A DNA stretch of 42,788 nucleotides, taken from NCBI GenBank assembly GCA_028287685.1, contig JAQBPE010000502.1, positions 1-42,788 on the forward strand. The letters are read 5' to 3'. The notes beneath the pieces were generated by a model. That model was given only the letters and a program-made list of their open reading frames with translations. It was not told the origin of the DNA and ran no database searches. This document shows positions 10,616 through 16,702 of the stretch, piece after piece. Source of the DNA: Cyanobacteria bacterium RYN_339. Its GTDB lineage: Bacteria > Cyanobacteriota > Sericytochromatia > S15B-MN24 > JAQBPE01. Positions within the stretch are counted from its first letter, which is position 1. Each line of letters opens with the position of its first letter. The translations under genes were made by a program, and so were the position numbers.

Positions 10616-10671
10616 AAAGAAATTAACGCCCAATTAACTAGGTCTAAAGAATGCTCGGGCGGCGCGGCCCC

Positions 10672-10677
10672 GATAAC
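10672..10677 (+). promoter_or_regulatory. Putative -10 box of a leaderless transcript
   Basis: GATAAC ends 5 bases before ATG 10683, with no ribosome-binding site between. The same hexamer occurs 6 bases before ATG 13049. Confidence 0.4.
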
Positions 10678-10682
10678 CCGGT

Positions 10683-11108
10683 ATGAGCATCGAATCCAAG
10701 GCCGCTTCGGCCGCCACGCATGACGTCATGGGCACCATCGGCGAGAAGCTGGGTGGGGCCTGGAAGTTCCTCAAGGAACTGGCCCAGGGCAACTGGGTCA
10801 CCCAGGAGACCTGGCGCGCCAAGAGCGGCGTGACCAAGAAGGTCTTCGCCAATGGCGTGACCGTGATCGAGCGGCCGGGCAAGAAGGCGCTGGCCGCCGT
10901 GCCCAAGGAATGGCTGGAGGACTCCGGCGCCGGCCACCTGCAACTCAAGCAGATCCTGCAAGGCTCGTGGGTCACCTCGGAAGCGACCCACTTCCCGACC
11001 GGCGAGACAAAGAAGACCTTCGCGAACGGCGTGGAAGCCGTGTTGAAGCCGGGCCGGAAGCCGATCGTGACCGTGCCCAAGACCTGGCTGACGAACATCG
11101 GCCGGTAA
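10683..11108 (+). CDS. Unidentified protein with two tandem ~50-residue repeats
   Basis: 141 residues with no signal peptide or membrane segment. Two homologous repeats cover most of it: about residues 37-84 and 86-137. Both share the pattern L-x-Q-G-x-W-V-T-x-E, then T-K-K-x-F-A-N-G-V, then P-G-[KR]-K, and end in V-P-K-x-W-L. The first 30 residues look helical. No known family is recognised. The conserved Trp/Gly pattern suggests a small all-beta repeat module. The ATG at 10683 has no Shine-Dalgarno sequence, but GATAAC at 10672-10677 ends 5 bases before it, as expected for a leaderless message. A strong terminator follows 14 bases after the stop. Confidence 0.7.
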   Translation: MSIESKAASAATHDVMGTIGEKLGGAWKFLKELAQGNWVTQETWRAKSGVTKKVFANGVTVIERPGKKALAAVPKEWLEDSGAGHLQLKQILQGSWVTSEATHFPTGETKKTFANGVEAVLKPGRKPIVTVPKTWLTNIGR

Positions 11109-11121
11109 GACGATTTTTCAG

Positions 11122-11157
11122 GCGGTCTCGCGGGGGGTTCCCGCGGGACCGCTTTTT
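11122..11157 (+). terminator. Intrinsic terminator of the two-repeat gene
   Basis: A 13-bp stem, GCGGTCTCGCGGG (11122-11134) with CCCGCGGGACCGC (11140-11152), has a single G-T pair, a 5-base loop and a TTTTT run (11153-11157). It lies 14 bases after the stop at 11108. There is no T-run in the other direction, so it serves the + strand only. Confidence 0.9.
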
Positions 11158-11166
11158 GTTGCGTCC

Positions 11167-12927
11167 CTAGCCCGGCTCGCAGGTCCGGGTCGGAACGGGC
11201 GGCGGCGAGCCGGACAGGCCGCCGCGGATCATGTCGCCGACGCGATGGCGCAGGCTGGCGTCACAGCTTTGGCCCTCCACGAACTTGAACATCAACCCGG
11301 TCAATAGCGCGTTGTGGGCGTAGCGTACGGTCTGGACCTGGTCCGCCACGCCTACGCTGCGCATCACCACGTCGAGGATGCCGAACAGGTCCGGGGTCGC
11401 CGCGGAAGCGGCCTTGGCGGCCAGGGCGCGGGGATCGGCCTCGGCGAAGTAGGCGTCCGTGACGAAGGCGTTGAAGTCCGCCGGCTTCTGGATCCGGTTG
11501 GGCGCCAAGCCGGCACCCTTGCGGCGCTCCTGCACGGTCTGGAACCAGGGCTGGGCGTCGAAATAGGCCTGATCGTGTTCCGCCGCGCCGGCGCGGCAGC
11601 GCGCGAAGGCGGCAAGCATGGCCGGGAAGTAGGGCGTGGGCGGGCCGGAGCCAACCACGATTTTGATCGCGGCCTCCGCGTCGGCTTGGAGTTCCAATTC
11701 GCGCACCATCAGGTCCGCGACGCGCTGGGCCAGGGGCTGCACCTGTTCCGGCGGTAGGCCCGGCAGGTGGGCCGAGGAGGCGTTGGCGTGCATGGCGGTG
11801 ACCATGTCCGCGAGCGGCGCGGAGAATGTCTTGGGCAAGTCCGGGAACTCGCCCAGCAAGTCCTGGGTCACGCCCGCCACCTCCTCGTCCTTGGCCACCA
11901 GGATCCGCTCCAGGCGCCGCACGAACGAGGTGCGGATCAGGGCCGTCAGGGCCGTGGAGTCCTCGTCCAGGTCGGCGCCCGCACGGGCCGGCGTGACCAG
12001 GGCGACGTGGAAGCGCGGGTCCTGGCTCTGGGGCTGCACATGCGCGACCACCAGCACGTTGCCGGTCTCACCGCTCGGCGGGAAGAGCTCGAAGCGGCCC
12101 TGCAGATCGGTGTAGACGGTGTAGACCGCCTTGCCGTCCAGGTCCACGCCAACCGGGATCTCCTGGTGGGTGGCGAGGGAGAACAGGCCGACCGGCATCC
12201 CCGCCACCGGCACTTGCGCGGCGGCTGCCGCGAGCAGGCTGCGCTGCGCCGGCCGAGCGGCCAGCGCCGATCCGGTGCCCGAGATGACGGCAGACCCGGT
12301 GCCCGAGATGAAGGCGGACCCGTTGCCCGAGATGACGGCGGACCCGTTGCCCGAAATCACGGCGGACCCGTTGCCCGAGATGATGCCTCCGCCATTGGTG
12401 CTGATGATGTTGCCACCGCCCTGGGCCACGATGTTGCCACCGCCCTGGGCCACGATGTTGCCGCCGCCTTGCGCCACGATCGCGCTGCCGTTGCCGCTGA
12501 TGATGTTGCCGCCGCCTTGGGCGACGATGCCGCCGCCGTTGGTGCTGATGATCGCGCTGCCATTGCCCGAGATCACCGCCGAACCGTTGCCCGAGATGAT
12601 CCCGCCGCCATTCGTGCTGATGATCCCGCCGCCGTTCGTGCTGATGATCGTGCCGCCGCCAGCGGCCACGACCTGGGCTCCGCTCGCCCCGACGAGGTTG
12701 CCGCCGCCCTGCGCCACGATGTAGGCGCCATCCAGCTTCACGCTTCCCGCCAGGGTCGCATACGACTCGCGCGGCTTCTGCAGCAGCCGCGGGGCCGGCA
12801 GAGCGCTGGCGACGGGGCTCGCAGCCAAGGCCTTGGGCGACCGGACGACGGGCGTGGGGCTGGTGCGTGGCTGGCACGCCGTCGTGGCGATCGCCACCAC
12901 CAGGGACCAAGCAAGGGCGCGCTGCAT
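11167..12927 (-). CDS. Probable lipoprotein with 19 octapeptide repeats and a C-terminal helical domain
   Basis: 586 residues. The N-terminus is a secretion signal with a lipoprotein-like cysteine (IATTAC, C18), although its -3 residue is unusual. Residues 69-220 are 19 perfect-length eight-residue repeats of the form x-[IV]-[IV]-[SA]-x-x-G-[GS], in three flavours: IISTNGG, VISGNGS and IVAQGGG. Such short, Gly-rich, beta-branched repeats suggest a narrow beta-solenoid or extended stalk. Residues about 240-300 resemble a carboxypeptidase-regulatory-like beta sandwich (VYTVYTDLQGRFELFPPSG). The rest is helical, with scattered Cys (C443, C556, C583 approximately). It is probably surface-exposed; function unknown. 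The ATG has a GAGGTG ribosome-binding site about 5 bases upstream, and TAAGAT at 12974-12979 may be its -10 box. Confidence 0.8.
   Translation of the reverse strand: MQRALAWSLVVAIATTACQPRTSPTPVVRSPKALAASPVASALPAPRLLQKPRESYATLAGSVKLDGAYIVAQGGGNLVGASGAQVVAAGGGTIISTNGGGIISTNGGGIISGNGSAVISGNGSAIISTNGGGIVAQGGGNIISGNGSAIVAQGGGNIVAQGGGNIVAQGGGNIISTNGGGIISGNGSAVISGNGSAVISGNGSAFISGTGSAVISGTGSALAARPAQRSLLAAAAAQVPVAGMPVGLFSLATHQEIPVGVDLDGKAVYTVYTDLQGRFELFPPSGETGNVLVVAHVQPQSQDPRFHVALVTPARAGADLDEDSTALTALIRTSFVRRLERILVAKDEEVAGVTQDLLGEFPDLPKTFSAPLADMVTAMHANASSAHLPGLPPEQVQPLAQRVADLMVRELELQADAEAAIKIVVGSGPPTPYFPAMLAAFARCRAGAAEHDQAYFDAQPWFQTVQERRKGAGLAPNRIQKPADFNAFVTDAYFAEADPRALAAKAASAATPDLFGILDVVMRSVGVADQVQTVRYAHNALLTGLMFKFVEGQSCDASLRHRVGDMIRGGLSGSPPPVPTRTCEPG
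12268..12723 (-). repeat. Tandem 24-bp repeat array (19 units) encoding octapeptides
   Basis: Nineteen in-frame 24-base units encode residues 69-220 of the lipoprotein. Unit types are shuffled rather than in blocks, for example GIISTNGG, AVISGNGS and NIVAQGGG. Some neighbouring units are nearly identical in DNA (12300-12380, 12420-12480), so recent slippage or unequal exchange is likely. The array is protein-coding and not CRISPR: units are contiguous, with no spacers. Confidence 0.9.
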
Positions 12928-12973
12928 CGGTCACCTCTTCCCTTGGCCTCGTACCCCGCCACCGAACGCCACT

Positions 12974-12979
12974 ATCTTA
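12974..12979 (-). promoter_or_regulatory. Putative -10 box for the repeat lipoprotein
   Basis: On the minus strand this reads TAAGAT, preceded by CTCGT, 47 bases before the ATG at 12927. TAAGAT and TAGGAT recur as likely -10 boxes elsewhere in the window. No clear -35 is seen. Confidence 0.3.
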
Positions 12980-13036
12980 ACGAGCCGACAATCCCGCCTT
13001 AGCGTGATCACAACCCCGAAGACACGTGCCGAACAC

Positions 13037-13042
13037 GATAAC
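13037..13042 (+). promoter_or_regulatory. Putative -10 box of a leaderless transcript
   Basis: GATAAC ends 6 bases before ATG 13049, and no Shine-Dalgarno sequence intervenes. Confidence 0.4.
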
Positions 13043-13048
13043 GTTCCC

Positions 13049-13588
13049 ATGCAGAACGCCGTTTCCAACAGCATGCCGCTCCCGCTCGCCAGGCAGATCG
13101 CCTGCATCGTGCAGAACACGTGCGCCGGCCCGGTCACCCCGGTCAGCCCGGCCACGCCCGTGCCGAAGGGCGACTTCGACAAGCTGCTGAAGCAGGCCGT
13201 CCTGCTGGAGGCCGCCGGCTACGGCTCGCGCGATGCCGCCATCAATGGGTTCTTCCAGGCGCTGCACGCCAGCACCACCTTCGATCAGGCCAGCCAGATC
13301 CTGCAGGCGCTGCCCGCCCATGGCTTCGCCTACCGCGACATCAGCTACGCCGCCCTGTCCTCCGCCACCCGCCGCGCGGAAACGCGCGAGCAAGCCCTGA
13401 CGGTGGCCGGCGCGGCCCTGGCCAAGGGCCATGCGTACGACAACTGGGCCGTCGGCGCCCTGGACCGCGCGCTCGCGATGAGCACCAAGCCCGCGGAGTT
13501 CATGGAAATCGCCAACCTGGCCAAGGACAACGAGCACCTGGGGCACTTCCGGGCCGTCCAGGAGCGCGCGGCCGCCAAGCTGCGCTAG
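13049..13588 (+). CDS. Unidentified soluble helical protein, 179 aa
   Basis: The ATG at 13049 gives 179 residues. After a Pro-rich segment (about 26-40), the protein is a series of amphipathic Ala-rich helices (KLLKQAVLLEAAGYGSR, AAINGFFQALHAS, ASQILQALPAHGF). These look like a helical-repeat fold, though no family is recognised. There are two Cys near the N-terminus (C19, C25) and no signal peptide. A GATAAC box 6 bases before the ATG fits a leaderless start; an upstream in-frame GTG near 13004 is the alternative. The stop overlaps that of the convergent methyltransferase gene on CTAG (13585-13588). It is divergent from the repeat lipoprotein, but shared function cannot be inferred. Confidence 0.65.
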   Translation: MQNAVSNSMPLPLARQIACIVQNTCAGPVTPVSPATPVPKGDFDKLLKQAVLLEAAGYGSRDAAINGFFQALHASTTFDQASQILQALPAHGFAYRDISYAALSSATRRAETREQALTVAGAALAKGHAYDNWAVGALDRALAMSTKPAEFMEIANLAKDNEHLGHFRAVQERAAAKLR

Positions 13589-14433
13589 GCGCGCTCCAGC
13601 AACACGATGCCGCTCATGCGGCGCAGCTCTTGCTTCTTGGGCTCGGGCGCCAGCCAGACGAACACGTCCCAGAGCCAGCTGAACGGCATCTCCCGCTGGT
13701 ACTGCCGCCCCAGATCCACGAACGAGGCGAACGAGACCTCGTGCCAGCCCAGCTTGCCGAAGAAGTCGCCGCGGGCCGGTAGGGCCCACTGCATGCGGGC
13801 CTGGCCCTTTTTCAAGGCCGTGTTGTAGGTGCGCGCCATGTACTTCAACGCGTCCTCGCCCATGACGTCGGCCGCCCAGAAGTCGAAGGCAGGCACGGCG
13901 GCCAGGTCCTGCGCCAGGCCCGTCACGGCCTCGGCAGGCAGGTAGACCAGCAAGCCTTCCGTGAGCACGAAGGCGGATTTCACCTCCGCGCCCAGGCGCG
14001 TGAACAGCGCCCGGCGGGCCTCGACGTCGGCAAGGTCGAGCGCGACGGCCTCGTAGCGGCAGCGCGGGGTCTCGCCCGCCAGCTTCTCCTGCTTGTAGGC
14101 CAGCAACGGCGGCAAGTCCACCTCCACCCAGCGCAGATCGGGCGGCAGCTCCAGCCGGAAGGGCCGCGAATCCAGGCCGGCCGCCAGGCTGATCACGGCG
14201 TCCACGCGCTCGCGGGAGATGGCCTCCAAAATCAGGTCGTCGATCACGCGCGTGCGCAGGGCCATGACGGCCTCCATGCCGCTGCCCGGCAGGCTGCGCG
14301 CCAACTCCGCCCCGCGCTCGCCGGCCAACCGGCGCGCGAAGGGGTCGCGCACGATCGCGTCGGGGCGATCGCCCTCGCGGGCGCGGTACTCCGCCACCCA
14401 CAGCGCGGTGTCGGAGATGTTCTGGATCTGCAT
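13585..14433 (-). CDS. SAM-dependent methyltransferase, leucine carboxyl methyltransferase (LCM/PpmS-like) family
   Basis: 282 residues, typical of the family. The N-terminal WVAEYRAREGDRPDAIVRDPFA and the SAM site SLAAGLDSRPFRLELP (about 105-120) followed by WVEVDLP are the signatures of the bacterial O-methyltransferases related to leucine carboxyl methyltransferase, often annotated as polyketide O-methyltransferases. FVLTEGLLVYLP (about 175-186) is the conserved core strand and loop. It should be a cytoplasmic SAM-dependent O-methyltransferase; the acceptor is unknown, and no polyketide genes are nearby. The ATG has no ribosome-binding site, but a perfect TATAAT sits 7 bases upstream. That box overlaps the stop codon of the MFS gene, so the gene has its own promoter within a co-directional pair. 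Confidence 0.88.
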   Translation of the reverse strand: MQIQNISDTALWVAEYRAREGDRPDAIVRDPFARRLAGERGAELARSLPGSGMEAVMALRTRVIDDLILEAISRERVDAVISLAAGLDSRPFRLELPPDLRWVEVDLPPLLAYKQEKLAGETPRCRYEAVALDLADVEARRALFTRLGAEVKSAFVLTEGLLVYLPAEAVTGLAQDLAAVPAFDFWAADVMGEDALKYMARTYNTALKKGQARMQWALPARGDFFGKLGWHEVSFASFVDLGRQYQREMPFSWLWDVFVWLAPEPKKQELRRMSGIVLLERA

Positions 14434-14440
14434 GGGGGGG

Positions 14441-14446
14441 ATTATA
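14441..14446 (-). promoter_or_regulatory. TATAAT box 7 bases before the methyltransferase start
   Basis: The minus strand reads GTATAATCCCCCCCATG: a consensus -10 box, seven C residues, then the start codon. There is no purine-rich ribosome-binding site. The box overlaps the TAA of the upstream MFS gene. This is the clearest leaderless candidate in the window. Confidence 0.6.
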
Positions 14447-15872
14447 CGGGCTTTCGCTCGCGTGGCAACACCGCCGCCGCCACCCCTGCGCCGAGCACCG
14501 CCAGCCCCGCCGCAAGCCCCATAGACGCCCGGAAACCCGCCACGAAGGCACCAACCAACACCTCACGCGGGGCCGGCACGCTCATCCCCAAGAGCTCGGA
14601 CGCATGCGCCAACACCTCCGGCGAGGCCCCATGCCGCCCCAGCTCGAAGCGGAAGACGGCCAGCAACACGGCGCCGAACAGCGCGATGGCCAGCAACCCT
14701 GCCAACCGCGCCACCGCGTTGTTCACGCCGGAAGCCAACCCGGCCTGCCCTTCGGGAACGGCATTCATGACCGTGGTCGTCAGCGGCGCCACCGTCACGC
14801 TCATGCCGGCCGCCAATACCAGGATCCCAGGGAAGAACGTCAGCCAGTAGCTGCCGCCCACGCCAGGCGCGGCCAGTAGCCCGAAGCCGGCCCCCGCGAG
14901 CAGCGGGCCCAGGATCAGGGGCAGCCGTGGCCCCGTGCGGTCCACCAGCCCGCCCGCCCAGCCGGAGCAGGCCCACATCACGCCCACCATCGGCAGCATC
15001 GCCAGCCCCGCCGCCGTCTGCGAATACCCTTGGACCTGGACAAGATCGAAAGGCAGCAAGAACAACATCCCACCCAACGCCCCGTACAACAGCAACGTCA
15101 GCCCGTTCACGCCCGAGAACGTGGCCGATTTGAAGATCCCCAACGGCAACAACGGCGAGCCCGCCCGGGCCTCCCAAGCCAAGAACGCACCGGAAACAAC
15201 CAACCCTAAAACAAGCCCAAGCCACTGGCTCTCCAGCATGCCGTACGTCAGCAGCCCGAGCCCCAACACGGCCAGCACCGCTCCCGGGTAGTCCAGGTGC
15301 CGAGGCGCATGCTCGTCCCGGCTCTCGGCCATATGCTTCAGGCTTACCGCCACCACGCCGGCCGCCAAGGGCAAGTTCAGCAAGAAGATCCAGCGCCAGG
15401 ACGCGTACTGGGCCAGCAAGCCGCCCGCCACCTGGCCCACGGCGGAGGCGATCGCCGTCCAGCCGGACCAGGTCCCGATCGCCTTGCCGCGCTCCGCTTC
15501 CGGGAAGGTGGCCGTCAGGATCGCGAGGCTGCTGGGCATCAGGATGGCGCCCGCCACGCCCTGGCAGACGCGCGCCACCGCCAACACCAGCGCGTTGGGC
15601 GCGAGCGCGCAGGCCAGCGAGGTGGCCGCGAAGAGCACGGTGCCGGCCAGGAAGACGCGCCGGCGGCCGAGGCGATCGCCCAGCGCGCCGCCCAGCAGCA
15701 GCAGCGCGGAGAGCGAGAGCAGGTAGCCTTCCACCACCCACTGCATGGTGCGAAGGTCGCCGTGCAGCCCGGCTTGCATGGTCGGCAAGGCCGTGTTCAC
15801 GGCGGTGCCGTCGATGATCGTCATGCCCGAGCCGAGGATCACAGCCACGAGCACCCACTGCCGGGCGTCCAT
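14442..15872 (-). CDS. MFS multidrug efflux transporter, DHA2 (EmrB/QacA) family
   Basis: 476 residues with about 14 hydrophobic segments, as expected for the 14-helix DHA2 group. Recognisable motifs are the motif-A loop GGALGDRLGRRRVF between helices 2 and 3, motif C-like GWTAIASAVGQVAGGLL, and IDGTAVNTALPTM in helix 1, which matches the D1-like DHA2 signature. It is an inner-membrane proton-driven exporter of drugs or other amphiphiles. The substrate cannot be predicted. An in-frame ATG at 15926 would add 18 residues; 15872 is preferred because it puts helix 1 close to the N-terminus as in relatives, although neither has a good ribosome-binding site. A perfect palindrome in the divergent gap suggests control by a dimeric repressor encoded elsewhere. 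Confidence 0.9.
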   Translation of the reverse strand: MDARQWVLVAVILGSGMTIIDGTAVNTALPTMQAGLHGDLRTMQWVVEGYLLSLSALLLLGGALGDRLGRRRVFLAGTVLFAATSLACALAPNALVLAVARVCQGVAGAILMPSSLAILTATFPEAERGKAIGTWSGWTAIASAVGQVAGGLLAQYASWRWIFLLNLPLAAGVVAVSLKHMAESRDEHAPRHLDYPGAVLAVLGLGLLTYGMLESQWLGLVLGLVVSGAFLAWEARAGSPLLPLGIFKSATFSGVNGLTLLLYGALGGMLFLLPFDLVQVQGYSQTAAGLAMLPMVGVMWACSGWAGGLVDRTGPRLPLILGPLLAGAGFGLLAAPGVGGSYWLTFFPGILVLAAGMSVTVAPLTTTVMNAVPEGQAGLASGVNNAVARLAGLLAIALFGAVLLAVFRFELGRHGASPEVLAHASELLGMSVPAPREVLVGAFVAGFRASMGLAAGLAVLGAGVAAAVLPRERKPV

Positions 15873-15925
15873 GGGCCCAGCATGCCCCGCCGCCAGGAAA
15901 TTTGCAATTGTCCCTGGACTGGACA

Positions 15926-15940
15926 TTAACTCTGAGTTAA
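15926..15940. promoter_or_regulatory. Perfect 7-bp palindrome between efflux pump and lipoprotein genes
   Basis: TTAACTC-T-GAGTTAA (15926-15940) is a perfect inverted repeat with a single central base, followed by a second small palindrome GGTTAACC (15945-15952) that touches the ATG at 15953. It resembles a MarR- or TetR-type operator. The overlapping TAAGAT (15938-15943) could be the -10 box of the + strand gene. No regulator gene is adjacent. Confidence 0.5.
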
Positions 15941-15952
15941 GATGGGTTAACC

Positions 15953-16702
15953 ATGAGACAACCTTTGCTCATCTTGGTCCTGACGGCCTCCTTGCTCGGG
16001 TGCGGCAAGCAAGGCGGCAGCGAGGCGCCCATCCCCACGGCGCCGTTGCCCACGCCCGCGGCCACGCCGGCCGTTCCGGACGCCAACGCCAAGGCGGAGG
16101 GCGCCAGGCTGCAGGCCACGCTCAAGCGGGCCTACGACGGCTGCACGGGCGTGGAGGCGGAGGTCAAGAGCTTCTCCGAAGGCCACTTCAAGGCCGGCAA
16201 GGTGGTGTCGGAGCTGCGCCACGCCACCTACCGCTCGCACCTGATCTGGGGCAAGCCGCTCAAGATCCGGGCGGAGGTGCTGGACACGGACAACTTCCTG
16301 GTGGGCGGCGCGCGCATGGCCACCACCGACTGCAAGCGCGTGAAGGTGCGCGGCGCCGGCATCCTGGGCATCCTGCCGATCACGCTGGACGCCACCGACG
16401 ACCTGCTCGCCAGCAACCGCAACCACCGCTTCACGGCCATGTTGCCCTCGCCCCTGATCGGCCACCTGCTGGCCGGCACCTGGACCGCGCTGCCGGGCAG
16501 CGATCCCCATCTCGCCAAGGCCTCGCTGGTGCTGCCGACCCACTTCGACAAGGAGATCGACCGCGAGGAGCTGATCATGGATGCGACGGACGGCAAGCTG
16601 ATCCGCGTGACGATGTACGCCAAGGGCCGCCCGGTGGTGGACTACAGCTTCACCACCTTCAAGTGGAACCCCAAGACCACTGCCGACACCTTCGCGATCT
16701 AA
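15953..16702 (+). CDS. Lipoprotein, LolA/LppX-like fold suspected
   Basis: 249 residues. A clear lipoprotein signal ends in the lipobox LLGC (C17), followed by a Pro/Ala-rich tether (about 25-45). The mature domain (50-249) alternates beta-strand-like segments (KVVSELRHATYRSHLIW, KIRAEVLDTDNFLVGG, RVTMYAKGRPVVDYSF), a pattern like the half-barrel of LolA/LppX lipoproteins that carry lipids. That resemblance is inferred from the strand pattern and not a firm match. Three further Cys (C45, C123 and nearby) could form a disulfide. It is divergent from the efflux pump and shares the palindromic control region. Its stop codon overlaps that of the convergent gene on CTAA (16699-16702). Confidence 0.75.
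   Translation: MRQPLLILVLTASLLGCGKQGGSEAPIPTAPLPTPAATPAVPDANAKAEGARLQATLKRAYDGCTGVEAEVKSFSEGHFKAGKVVSELRHATYRSHLIWGKPLKIRAEVLDTDNFLVGGARMATTDCKRVKVRGAGILGILPITLDATDDLLASNRNHRFTAMLPSPLIGHLLAGTWTALPGSDPHLAKASLVLPTHFDKEIDREELIMDATDGKLIRVTMYAKGRPVVDYSFTTFKWNPKTTADTFAI

Noticed and set aside
8429-10633. 734-codon minus-strand open frame
   Set aside because: Antisense shadow of the kinase C-terminus and the deaminase-like gene; no recognisable motif.
12268-12723. Possible CRISPR array
   Set aside because: Units are contiguous 24-base codon repeats within a single reading frame, with no unique spacers and no cas genes.
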